64,000 nucleotides of DNA from contig DATLGL010000015.1 of the NCBI GenBank assembly GCA_035540495.1, forward strand, positions 137,572-201,571. The letters are read 5' to 3'. The position numbers and the translations under genes are program-made. The notes beneath the pieces were generated by a model, which saw only the letters and a list, made by a program, of their open reading frames with translations, did no database searches and was not told where the DNA came from. Shown here in pieces: positions 50,788-58,546 of this stretch; the first letter of the stretch is position 1, and each line of letters opens with the position of its first letter. The stretch is from DASVEG01 sp035540495 (lineage in GTDB: Bacteria > Actinomycetota > Acidimicrobiia > Acidimicrobiales > CADCTF01).

Positions 50788-52500
50788 CTACGCGATGGCC
50801 CGGAGGACCTCGTCGATCGACGTCTCGCCGTTGGCGGCCTTCCGCAGAGCGTCTTCGCGCAGCGGGACCATGCCCTGCTCGATCGCCAGTTCCTGCAGCT
50901 CGCGGGGCGTGGCCTTCGCGACGAGCAACTGGTCGATCTCCTCGGTCATCTCCATGACCTCGTGGATGCCCATCCGGCCGAGATAGCCGGTCTTCGAGCA
51001 CGCGTTGCACCCGACGGCCTTGAAGAACGTGTTGCCCTTCTGCTTGAACACCCACTCGGGGAGGACGTCTTCGAGCGCCTCGTCGGCCCCCGGATCGAAG
51101 GGCTGCTTGCAGCGCTCGCACAGGCGGCGGCAGAGGCGCTGGGCGACGATCGCCGACATCGCAGAGGTGACCATGAACGGCTCGATGCCCATGTCGAGCA
51201 GGCGCACCGGCGTCGACGCGGCGTCGTTCGTGTGGAGCGACGTGATCACGAGGTGACCGGTGAGCGCAGCCTCCATCGCGATCTTCGCCGTCTCGACGTC
51301 GCGCATCTCGCCGACCATCACGATGTCGGGGTCGGAGCGCAGGATCGCCCGCAGCGCGCTGGCGAACGTGAGACCGGCCTTGCGGTTGACCTGCATCTGC
51401 TTCACGCCGGCCAGGCGGTACTCGATCGGATCTTCGATCGTGATGATGTTGCGGGTGGGGCTGTTGAGCTCCTGGAGCGCCGCGTACATCGTCGTCGACT
51501 TGCCGGATCCGGTCGGGCCGGTGACGACGATCGAGCCCCACGGGCGCCGGATGGCGGCCTCGAAGACCTTCAGGGCGGCAACCGACATCCCGATCTCGCT
51601 GAGGTTCCGCATGCCCTCGGACTCCTCGAGGACCCGGATGACGATCGCCTCGCCGTAGGCCGTCGGAAGGGTCGCGACACGAAGCGACACGGACCGACCG
51701 TTCACCGACAGCGCGATGCGACCGTCTTGCGGGATGCGGCGCTCGGCGATGTTGATCTCCGCCATGATCTTCACGCGGCTGGTGACGGCGGCCTGCGCCG
51801 CGCGAGGGACGGTCATGACCTCGTGGAGGACGCCGTCGATGCGGAACCGGACCTTCATCTCGCGCTCGAGTGGATCGAGGTGGATGTCGGAGGCGCGCTC
51901 GTTCACCGCGCGGGTGATCAGCTGGTTGACGAACTGGATGACGGGGGCGTCCTCGGCCTGGGCCGACGCGAGCGCCTCGTTGATGTCCTCGGTGCCGATC
52001 TCCTCCTCGATGCGGAGGATCGCTTCGTCGCTCTCGGCCGCGCCCCACACGCGGTCGATCGCCCGCATGAGCTGGTTCGGCTCGGCCATGAGCGCGCGGA
52101 TGTCTTCGCCGGTGACGCTGCGGAGGTCGTCGAGGGAGAAGACGTTCGTCGGGTTGACCATCGCCACGAGGAGTCGGTCGTTCTCCCAGCCGACCGGGAG
52201 CAGCTGGTGGTACCGAGCGAACGACTCCTTGACCAGCTGCACGGCGCTCGGGTCGATCGGACGTTCTTCGAGGTCGATGAACTCGAGGCCGAAGTGCTCG
52301 GCGAGCGTGCGGACGAGGTCGACCTCGTCGACGTAGCCGCGGGTGACGAGGATGGTGCCGAGACGCTCGGCCGTCACCTGCTGCTCGCGCAGTGCCTCTT
52401 CGAGCTGCTCGTCGGAGATGATGCCCTTCGCGATGAGCATCTCGCCCAGGCGAGGGCCACGTGCACGCTTCGCCACCTGGGTCTGCCGGAGGATCGCCAC
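50788..52500 (-). CDS. pilB: Type IV pilus assembly ATPase PilB/GspE
   Basis: A 570-residue secretion ATPase. An N-terminal MshEN-type domain (about 15-150; LGEMLIAKGIISDEQLEEAL) precedes the catalytic core with Walker A GPTGSGKST at 328-336, the Asp box around IEDPIEYRL, Walker B PDIVMVGEMRD and the His box LHTNDAAST. Zinc cysteines C457, C461, C464, C498 and C501 are present as in PilB. MshEN domains in some homologues bind c-di-GMP. It drives pilus extension or a related filament at the inner membrane. No pilC, pilM or pilin gene follows; the next gene is the coiled-coil protein. Confidence 0.94.
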   Translation of the reverse strand: MAILRQTQVAKRARGPRLGEMLIAKGIISDEQLEEALREQQVTAERLGTILVTRGYVDEVDLVRTLAEHFGLEFIDLEERPIDPSAVQLVKESFARYHQLLPVGWENDRLLVAMVNPTNVFSLDDLRSVTGEDIRALMAEPNQLMRAIDRVWGAAESDEAILRIEEEIGTEDINEALASAQAEDAPVIQFVNQLITRAVNERASDIHLDPLEREMKVRFRIDGVLHEVMTVPRAAQAAVTSRVKIMAEINIAERRIPQDGRIALSVNGRSVSLRVATLPTAYGEAIVIRVLEESEGMRNLSEIGMSVAALKVFEAAIRRPWGSIVVTGPTGSGKSTTMYAALQELNSPTRNIITIEDPIEYRLAGVKQMQVNRKAGLTFASALRAILRSDPDIVMVGEMRDVETAKIAMEAALTGHLVITSLHTNDAASTPVRLLDMGIEPFMVTSAMSAIVAQRLCRRLCERCKQPFDPGADEALEDVLPEWVFKQKGNTFFKAVGCNACSKTGYLGRMGIHEVMEMTEEIDQLLVAKATPRELQELAIEQGMVPLREDALRKAANGETSIDEVLRAIA

Positions 52501-52587
52501 GAATTCAACTATCGGCTGCTCAGCGCCGCTTTGTAGGCGAACCCCCCAACAGGGCTACCTGTGCACCACCCCAACATCTGACGATCT

Positions 52588-52626
52588 GGAGGAAATTCTC
52601 CGGATGGGTTCCGGAGAATTTCCTCC
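52588..52626. terminator. Perfect 17-bp inverted repeat downstream of the 3D-domain gene
   Basis: GGAGGAAATTCTCCGGA, loop TGGGT, then TCCGGAGAATTTCCTCC: 17 of 17 bases pair. It lies 32 bases after the stop of the 3D-domain gene and 88 bases before the pilB start. No T-tract follows, so it would be an I-shaped actinobacterial terminator; its AT-rich centre and strict symmetry also fit a protein-binding site. Confidence 0.75.
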
Positions 52627-52657
52627 GAGTCGGCAAGTACTGCGGCGAGTGCAGGCG

Positions 52658-53815
52658 TTACTGCGGGGCGTACACCGGCATGGTCTTGCGGCCGAACTCT
52701 CGGCACTCGGCCGAGCTCGGGCGCCAGATGTCGATGCGGCGTCCCTTGATGTTGCCGCCGGTGTCGGCGGCGATGCGGCTGCCTTCGCCGCCGATAAAGA
52801 CCTCGGAGCCCATCGGGATGACCCGGGGATCGACCGCTATGCGCTCGCGGCTCACCGGAAGACCCGACGCCGTCCGGCCACGCAGGGCGTAGCAGGTGAC
52901 CTCGAAGTTGCCGAGGAAGCGGCCGCCCGTGGCGACCCAGCTGCCGTCGCCGTCCGGAGTGGCGCTCACGTCGACGACGGGCGCGCCCCCCTGACCGGCG
53001 AGGGACCCGTGGAACGCGGCGTCGCCGTAGGTGAAGACACCACCGTCGCGGGCGACGAGCCAGTAGCCCTTGCCGGTGGGCGACGAGGCCATGCCGACGA
53101 TCGGCTCGTTCATGCGACGCCCCCCGGCGGAACCGGCGAAGGTCGCGTCACCGAAGGCGAAGACGCCGCCGTCACGCGCTGCGAGCCAGTACCCCTTGCC
53201 GGTCGGTGATGCGGCCATGCCGACGACGGGCTGGCGTAGGTCGGTGCCGCCCATCGACCCGAAGAAGACGGCGTCTCCGTAGGCGAAGATCCCGCCGTCA
53301 GCCGCGGCGAGCCAGTAGCCCTTGCCCGACGGCGTGGCGGCCATGCCGACGATCGGGTCGTTGAGCGGGCGGTCGCCCGTCGAACCCAGGAACGTGGCGG
53401 TCCCGAACGCGAAGATGCCGCCGTCGGAGGCGACGAGCCAGTACCCGTTGCCGTCGCTCGTCGACGCGATGTCGACGATCGGAGCCGTCAGGCGCTGTCC
53501 CTCGAGGGCTCCGTGGTTCCGGGCGTCGCCGAAGGCGAAGACCGCACCGTTCCGGCCCACCAGCCAGTAGCCACCGCCGGACGGCGTGCGGGCCATGCCG
53601 GCGATCTGCTGTCCGGCGGCGGAGCCGAGCGTGTTCGCGTCGCCGAGAGCGGCGACCACGCCGGGCCGGGTGGCGTCGGCGCCGACCAGCGACGTCGAGA
53701 CGCCGGCCGCACCGGCGATGGCGACGACGCTCGCCGCGCCGAGGCGGCTGAGCTTCTGACGGCGAGCGCGACGGGCGACGGCGCGCGGCGCGAGGTGTTG
53801 CGGTTTGTAACGCAT
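52658..53815 (-). CDS. Secreted surface-repeat protein with C-terminal 3D domain
   Basis: A 385-residue exported protein starting at ATG 53815 with GAGGAG about 11 bases upstream. Order: basic start and hydrophobic export segment (about 18-50), five to six repeats of the form GYWLVASDGGIFAFGTATFL (about 75-295), then a 3D domain of about 80 residues: FEVTCYALRGRTASGLPVSR, AVDPRVIPMGSEVFIGGEG and AADTGGNIKGRRIDIW, whose aspartates give the family its name. 3D domains occur in lytic or Rpf-type cell-wall enzymes. The repeats are the same type as in the 18.5-21.4 kb protein. A peptidoglycan-acting role is inferred. Confidence 0.88.
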   Translation of the reverse strand: MRYKPQHLAPRAVARRARRQKLSRLGAASVVAIAGAAGVSTSLVGADATRPGVVAALGDANTLGSAAGQQIAGMARTPSGGGYWLVGRNGAVFAFGDARNHGALEGQRLTAPIVDIASTSDGNGYWLVASDGGIFAFGTATFLGSTGDRPLNDPIVGMAATPSGKGYWLAAADGGIFAYGDAVFFGSMGGTDLRQPVVGMAASPTGKGYWLAARDGGVFAFGDATFAGSAGGRRMNEPIVGMASSPTGKGYWLVARDGGVFTYGDAAFHGSLAGQGGAPVVDVSATPDGDGSWVATGGRFLGNFEVTCYALRGRTASGLPVSRERIAVDPRVIPMGSEVFIGGEGSRIAADTGGNIKGRRIDIWRPSSAECREFGRKTMPVYAPQ

Positions 53816-54163
53816 GTGGATGGTGCTCCTCTGGGTCGGGAGACGCCCGCGACGAAGAACGGATGCGACGGAAGGCCTCCAGCGAATGACGCAAGGAGGC
53901 GAGGGCGCCTCGAGGCTCCGGGCACCCGTGCGTTCGGGCACTCGACGGAGCGGAGTCGCAGAGCCCTCGGACCCCGGGCCGAACCCGGGCGGGAACTCCA
54001 CTGCTTGCTGTAGTTAGCACAACCTTACCCGCACCTGCACGAAAATGACAACGAATCGCGCCAAAACCTGATCGTGGTCTGGTTGGCTGCGGAGCGTGGA
54101 TCTCGCGCCAGCCGGCTTCGCGTTCGCCGGCTTCCCCGGGCCGGGCCGGGCGCGGCGAGAGCG
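53816..54163. other. 348-base intergenic region: long leader of the 3D-domain gene and promoter
   Basis: On the minus strand TTGTCA (54046-54051) and TAAGGT (54022-54027) with an 18-base spacer make a good promoter, giving a leader of about 200 bases before ATG 53815. The leader is GC-rich with several possible hairpins, such as GCCCGGGTTCGGCCCGGG. I could not match it to the ydaO (c-di-AMP), cobalamin or other common aptamers by eye. On the plus strand nothing except the start region of the HExxH gene is seen. Confidence 0.6.
54022..54051 (-). promoter_or_regulatory. Promoter of the 3D-domain protein gene
   Basis: Minus-strand TTGTCA, 18 bases, TAAGGT. This is the clearest two-box promoter in the window and implies a 5' leader of about 200 bases. 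Confidence 0.65.
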
Positions 54164-54913
54164 GTGACCACGTCGGTCCCCGTCGACGACATCCGCTCGA
54201 TCGTCGGCGCTGCAGCGCGACTCGAGCTCCGTCGACCGGGTGGGCTCCGCCGCTTCGCCCGTACCGCGATCGGCGGCAACCCAGCGGGCGACGAGCTCGT
54301 CGTCGACGACCGGCACCCGGAGCTGCGGACGTTCCTGGTCGAACTGCCCGACGCCGACGATCTCCTGGCCGCGCCCATCGCAGAGGCGATCACGACGACG
54401 ATCGCGATCCGCCGTCGGTTCGGCCGGGCCGTCGAGGCACTGCGCCGGATCTCGTTCGACGTGTCGGACCCGCGCATGGTGCAGGGCCACGTGATCGGAG
54501 CTGCGCAGCTCAACCTGTCGACGATCCATCTCATCGCTCCGTACGCGACGGCGTCGGGAGTGGCCGAAGCCGAGGCCCGCACAGGCCGCCCGGTGCTCGC
54601 CATGTCGAGGTTGGTCGCCCACGAGCTGTGGCATCTCATCGAGATCGCGTGGGAGGTGCGCGACTACCGAGCAACCGTCGAGTTCCGCCGCGACCTGGGC
54701 CGGTACTTCGGCGTCGAGACGATCGAACACGCGGTACGTGGGGATGACGAGGTGCGAGCTCGACTGGCGGCCGAGGTGTCCGACTACGCGACGACCACGT
54801 CGAAGGAGACGACCGCGGAGATGTTCGAGCAGTGGTGGAACGGTGAGCAGTCGCCGGCGGTCGCGCACTTCGGCGCGACGGTCGACCGCTACTTCCCGCC
54901 GCCGCCCTCGTAG
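54164..54913 (+). CDS. Putative HExxH metalloprotein of unknown function
   Basis: A 249-residue protein starting at GTG 54164. Residues 153-157 give H-E-L-W-H within VAHELWHLIEIAWE, a zinc-metallopeptidase motif; about 60 residues later KETTAEMFEQWW could provide a third glutamate ligand as in gluzincins. No signal peptide is obvious, so it may be cytoplasmic. The family is not one I recognise. Its 3' end overlaps the convergent GH20 gene by 25 bases. Confidence 0.65.
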   Translation: MTTSVPVDDIRSIVGAAARLELRRPGGLRRFARTAIGGNPAGDELVVDDRHPELRTFLVELPDADDLLAAPIAEAITTTIAIRRRFGRAVEALRRISFDVSDPRMVQGHVIGAAQLNLSTIHLIAPYATASGVAEAEARTGRPVLAMSRLVAHELWHLIEIAWEVRDYRATVEFRRDLGRYFGVETIEHAVRGDDEVRARLAAEVSDYATTTSKETTAEMFEQWWNGEQSPAVAHFGATVDRYFPPPPS

Positions 54914-56544
54914 AGCGCGATCAGGCGGTCGAGCCGCGAGCAGCTGTCGTCGAGGCCGCCTTCGCGGTTGCGGGCGAGCCACAGGCCGCGATGCCTGTCG
55001 CGCACGACTGCCAGTCGCGTCGCGAGGCGACGACGCTCGCTCTGGCCCACGTGGTCGATCGATCCGCCGGCCGCGAGGCGAACGCTCAGGTCGTCGACGA
55101 GGACGTCGAGGAGCTCCGCCCCGTTGCGCACCTCGTCGACGATCAGCGCGGCGTCGGGACGGACCGACGTGGCACGGCCGAGGCGGCTCACCGCGGCGGC
55201 TGTCACCTGTCGGACCTCCTCGAGCTCGTCGCCGGTGATCCCGGCAGTGAAGCCCTCCCCGACCCTCACGGTCGGGAGCATCAGCGCGAGCGCCAGCACC
55301 GACGTGTTCGGCAGCTGCGGCGTGATCACACGGTGAACGTCACCGAGCTCGTGCATCGCCGCGGCGATCTCGCCCGAGGCGTCGAGGGTCACGTGGGCCG
55401 ACAACGCCGCTTCGAGGTCCAGGTTCTGGTTCGTCTCCGCGCACCACGACATCGCCGCCGCGGTGGCGAAGCCGGGCGCGCTGAAGGGCAGGTACTGGAG
55501 GTGGCCGTTGTCGCCCCAGTCGGTGACGAGGTACCCGCCCGCTCCGTGGCGCACCGCGGCCCGTGCGGCAGAGGTGCAGTTGTCGCGCATGTTCGTCCAC
55601 CGGCCGACGACGGTGTTCCAGCTCGAGGTGCCGGGACACACCCAGAACGGCAGCCCGAACCCGGCCAGCGATGCGGCACGGGCGTCGAACGGGTGGTCGG
55701 CCTCGTAGCCCCACTCTGCGATGGTGACGCCGTCGGGCAGCTCCTTCGCCCGCTCGGGGTGCTGGGCGACGATGTCGCCCCACATGAGCATCTCCCGCCC
55801 GTCGAGCTCCGGCGCGGCACGCAGTGCACGGATGTAGTCGAGGTACTCGCCGAAGCGCTCGTCCGCTAGCTCCCACGGCTCGTCGAGGCCCACGTTCACG
55901 CGTGGCGAGGTGAAGTTCGGCAGCAGCTGGCCGAGCAGCTCCCGGACGAGTTCCAGCGACTGGGGCTTCGCAGGATCGAGCGTGGTCGGCTGCCGCGTGC
56001 GCCCGCGAGCATCGGTCCATCCGTCAGGACGGATGGCGAGCGGCCGGTAGCGATCGAACTTCAACCAGCGCTCCATGTGCCCGAGGCAGTTCTGGTTGGC
56101 GCTCAGCTCGACGTACCTGGTCTTGCAGTGGGCGTCGAGGTCTCGGATCTCGTCCGGCGTGAACGGGCTCGCTGCCGCCCACACCTCGTCGTGACCGTCG
56201 TAGGCGAAGGTGTGCTCCATGTAGAGCTGGAGGTGGTTGATCTTCAGCGACGACAGACGGTCGACGAGACCGAACAACGTCGTCATCGTCGGCACCTTGT
56301 CGCGCGAGACGTCGAGCATCACGCCTCGCACCAGGACGTCGGGCCAGTCCTCGATCACCGTCGGGCGCGGCGACGGTCCGAGCTGACGCAAGGTCTGCTC
56401 GGCGTAGAAGCGGCCGGCGTCGTCGGCGGCGTCGATCTCGCTCGTGCCGTCGTCGCGAACGATCAGTCGGTAGCCCTGGGGCGGCAGCGGCCGATCGGTC
56501 CGGCGCCCGACCGAGCGCGGCTGCGGGAGGAGCACGCCCGTCAT
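54889..56544 (-). CDS. Glycoside hydrolase family 20-like (beta-N-acetylhexosaminidase)
   Basis: A 551-residue cytoplasmic protein. A short GH20b-like N-terminus (GYRLIVRDDGTSEIDAADDA) leads to a TIM barrel with RGVMLDVSRDKVPTMTTL, KINHLQLYMEHTFAY and the catalytic Asp-Glu pair in RVNVGLDEPWEL; tryptophans of the sugar pocket are in VTIAEWGYEADHP and YLVTDWGDNGHLQ. It should release terminal N-acetylhexosamine or related sugars. ATG 56544 overlaps the stop of the upstream nuclease gene (ATGA), so the two are co-transcribed. Confidence 0.85.
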   Translation of the reverse strand: MTGVLLPQPRSVGRRTDRPLPPQGYRLIVRDDGTSEIDAADDAGRFYAEQTLRQLGPSPRPTVIEDWPDVLVRGVMLDVSRDKVPTMTTLFGLVDRLSSLKINHLQLYMEHTFAYDGHDEVWAAASPFTPDEIRDLDAHCKTRYVELSANQNCLGHMERWLKFDRYRPLAIRPDGWTDARGRTRQPTTLDPAKPQSLELVRELLGQLLPNFTSPRVNVGLDEPWELADERFGEYLDYIRALRAAPELDGREMLMWGDIVAQHPERAKELPDGVTIAEWGYEADHPFDARAASLAGFGLPFWVCPGTSSWNTVVGRWTNMRDNCTSAARAAVRHGAGGYLVTDWGDNGHLQYLPFSAPGFATAAAMSWCAETNQNLDLEAALSAHVTLDASGEIAAAMHELGDVHRVITPQLPNTSVLALALMLPTVRVGEGFTAGITGDELEEVRQVTAAAVSRLGRATSVRPDAALIVDEVRNGAELLDVLVDDLSVRLAAGGSIDHVGQSERRRLATRLAVVRDRHRGLWLARNREGGLDDSCSRLDRLIALYEGGGGK

Positions 56545-57329
56545 GGCAGGCGGAGATCGGCGACGAGACCGAAGTGGTCGGAGGGGTACAGGTCGGGCTC
56601 GTCGGCAGAAGGTTCGTCCCAGGCGACGGCGCACGAGTCGACCTCGACGCCCCCGCCGACGAACACGTAGTCGACCGCCGCCCCTGCGCCTTCGGGGAAC
56701 AGCGGCACGCCGTACGCCTTCTCGACGTCGAGCGCGCGCACGAGCGGCGTGGGGTGCGTGGCGTCGGGTTCGGTGCCGTGCACGTGCTCGTGCGCGGAGC
56801 GGAAGTGCTGCTTCATCGTCGCGATCGCCGATCCGCTGTGACGCGAGTTGAAGTCGCCGAGCACCACCGTCGGACCCTCGATCGGGCCCAGCCACCGCAG
56901 CAGCTGCTCGGCCTGCAGGCGCCGCACCTCGCTTCCGCTGCGAGTCGGCGAGAAGTGGAAGTGGGTGGTCGTGACGTGCAGGCGCTGGTCGCCGACCTCC
57001 ACGTCGACCCGCAGCGCGAGGTCGTCCGCCGGCAGGTCGGTGCAACGAGCGACGTCGACGACCGGCAGCCGGGTGAGGATCGCCAGCGACTTGATGCTGG
57101 TCCGGTTCGGGTTCGGCAGCGTGATCGCCTCGTAGGTGCCGCCGCCACCGCCGCCGGAGATGCCGGACCGGATCCGCTCGATCTGGTCGCTCGTCGCGTC
57201 GACCTCCTGGAAGGCGTACACGTCGGCGTCGACGGCCCGTGCCTGGTCGATGACCAGCGGCTCCCGATGGGGCCAGCGACCGTGCGTGTTGTTGAGCAGG
57301 TTGAGGGTCGCCACTCGGACCACCGGCAC
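56541..57329 (-). CDS. Endonuclease/exonuclease/phosphatase family protein
   Basis: A 262-residue EEP-fold hydrolase: RVATLNLLNNTHGRW, VYAFQEVDATSDQ (metal Glu), TTTHFHFSPTRSGSEV, TVVLGDFNSRHSG and the catalytic YPSDHFGLVADL. These enzymes cleave phosphodiesters in nucleic acids, lipids or inositol phosphates; the substrate is unknown. Start GTG 57329 lies eight bases from a minus-strand TACGAT box that shares its TA with the box of the divergent PhyH gene. It is coupled to GH20. Confidence 0.85.
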   Translation of the reverse strand: MPVVRVATLNLLNNTHGRWPHREPLVIDQARAVDADVYAFQEVDATSDQIERIRSGISGGGGGGTYEAITLPNPNRTSIKSLAILTRLPVVDVARCTDLPADDLALRVDVEVGDQRLHVTTTHFHFSPTRSGSEVRRLQAEQLLRWLGPIEGPTVVLGDFNSRHSGSAIATMKQHFRSAHEHVHGTEPDATHPTPLVRALDVEKAYGVPLFPEGAGAAVDYVFVGGGVEVDSCAVAWDEPSADEPDLYPSDHFGLVADLRLP

Positions 57330-57337
57330 GGCTCGGC

Positions 57338-57347
57338 ATCGTAGGGT
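57338..57347. promoter_or_regulatory. Overlapping divergent -10 boxes (bidirectional promoter)
   Basis: The minus strand reads TACGAT (57343 to 57338) and the plus strand TAGGGT (57342-57347); they share the TA step. Starts are eight bases away on the minus strand (57329) and six on the plus strand (57354), so one symmetric element can serve two leaderless genes. Confidence 0.6.
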
Positions 57348-57353
57348 TCACCC

Positions 57354-58139
57354 GTGCTGCGGACCGCGACGGACGTGAACGAGGTCATCGCCGGACTCGA
57401 TGAGGTCGGGTACGCGATCGTCGAAGGGGTGCTCTCGCCCGAGCAGGTCGCGGAGACCAAGGCGGAGATGCGGCGTGTGCTCGACGCGACGCCCTACGGC
57501 CGCAACGACTTCGAGGGCTTCGGCACGAAGCGGATCTACGCCCTGTTCGGCAAGACCCGCGTCTGGGACGAGCCGGCCACCTCGCCCCTCGTGCTCGGCG
57601 TGCTCGACCGCGTGCTCGGCCCTGCGTACCAGCTGAGCGCACCGACGGGCATCGAGATCGGCCCCGGCGAGAAGGCGCAGGTGATCCACCGCGACGACCA
57701 GATCTATCCCCTGCCCCGCCCGCACCAGGAGGTCGTCGTCAACACGATGTGGCCCCTCGACGACTTCACCGAGGAGAACGGCGCCACGCGGATCATCCCC
57801 GGGTCGCACCGCTCGCACGAGCAGCCGTCGCCAGGCACGCCGACGGTCGCGGCCGAGATGCCGGCCGGGTCGGCGATGTTCTACCTGGGCTCCGTCTGGC
57901 ACGGCGGAGGCGCCAACCGCACCGACCGCACCCGGCTCGGTGTGATCCTCGAGTACGTCGCCGGCTGGCTCCGTCCCCAGGAGAACCACCTCCTCGCGGT
58001 GCCACGTGAGGTCGCGGTCGAGCTGCCGGAGAGGCTGCAGGAGCTGCTCGGCTACAACATCTACCCGCCGTTCGTGGGTTACGTCGACGGACGCCACCCG
58101 CGCCGTGCACTGGAGGAGAGCGTCCGTGTCGACCGTTGA
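57354..58139 (+). CDS. Phytanoyl-CoA dioxygenase (PhyH) family oxygenase
   Basis: A 261-residue Fe(II)/2-oxoglutarate-dependent oxygenase. The iron facial triad is H112-R-D114 (VIHRDDQIYPL) and H183 (VWHGGGANRT), with R193/R194 as the likely 2-oxoglutarate anchor. It hydroxylates an unknown small molecule or acyl-CoA. GTG 57354 is six bases after TAGGGT. The 3' end overlaps the next gene by 14 bases. Confidence 0.9.
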   Translation: MLRTATDVNEVIAGLDEVGYAIVEGVLSPEQVAETKAEMRRVLDATPYGRNDFEGFGTKRIYALFGKTRVWDEPATSPLVLGVLDRVLGPAYQLSAPTGIEIGPGEKAQVIHRDDQIYPLPRPHQEVVVNTMWPLDDFTEENGATRIIPGSHRSHEQPSPGTPTVAAEMPAGSAMFYLGSVWHGGGANRTDRTRLGVILEYVAGWLRPQENHLLAVPREVAVELPERLQELLGYNIYPPFVGYVDGRHPRRALEESVRVDR

Positions 58140-58536
58140 CGACGACGTCCCCACGCCGGGAGACCACCAGCACGTCGACGGTGCGCTCATGCTCAGCTTC
58201 GGCGAGATCCACCCTGGGCGTGAGGCGGTCGCGGTGGAGGCGTTCCGCCAGCTCGCTCGCTACTTCGGGCGGCTCCTGTCTGATGGCGAGATCAGCGAGT
58301 TCAAGCCGTACTTCTTCGCGGACGGGCCGCTGGGCGACACGCTCGGGTTCTTCATCGTGGAGGGCCGGCGCGACCGGCTCGACGCGCTGCGACGCGAGGA
58401 GGAGTTCCGTCGCGCGCACCTGCGAATGGGCGCCGCGTCGGCGAACGTCCGCGTGAACACGATGGCCGCGGGCTCGCAGGCCGGTCGCCTGGCGAACCTG
58501 TTCGCCGACGTCCGGCGCGACCTCGGCTTGATGTGA
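58126..58536 (+). CDS. Conserved hypothetical protein coupled to the PhyH gene
   Basis: A 136-residue soluble protein starting at GTG 58126, with GGAGGAG well placed upstream. The segments MLSFGEIHPGREAVAVEAF, RYFGRLLSDGEISEFKPYFF and GFFIVEGRRDRLDALRREEE suggest a dimeric ferredoxin-like alpha/beta barrel. It overlaps the oxygenase gene by 14 bases and may work on its product. Function unknown. Confidence 0.72.
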   Translation: MSTVDDDVPTPGDHQHVDGALMLSFGEIHPGREAVAVEAFRQLARYFGRLLSDGEISEFKPYFFADGPLGDTLGFFIVEGRRDRLDALRREEEFRRAHLRMGAASANVRVNTMAAGSQAGRLANLFADVRRDLGLM

Positions 58537-58546
58537 GCCCGCCGAC

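Noticed and set aside
50594..52048. 484-codon frame on the same strand as pilB in another phase
   Set aside because: Composition is Arg/Gly/His/Pro nonsense; the pilB frame carries all the motifs.
53816..54021. ydaO/c-di-AMP riboswitch upstream of the 3D-domain gene
   Set aside because: The conserved aptamer core could not be recognised by eye in the leader, so no riboswitch is annotated; a covariance search is needed to decide.
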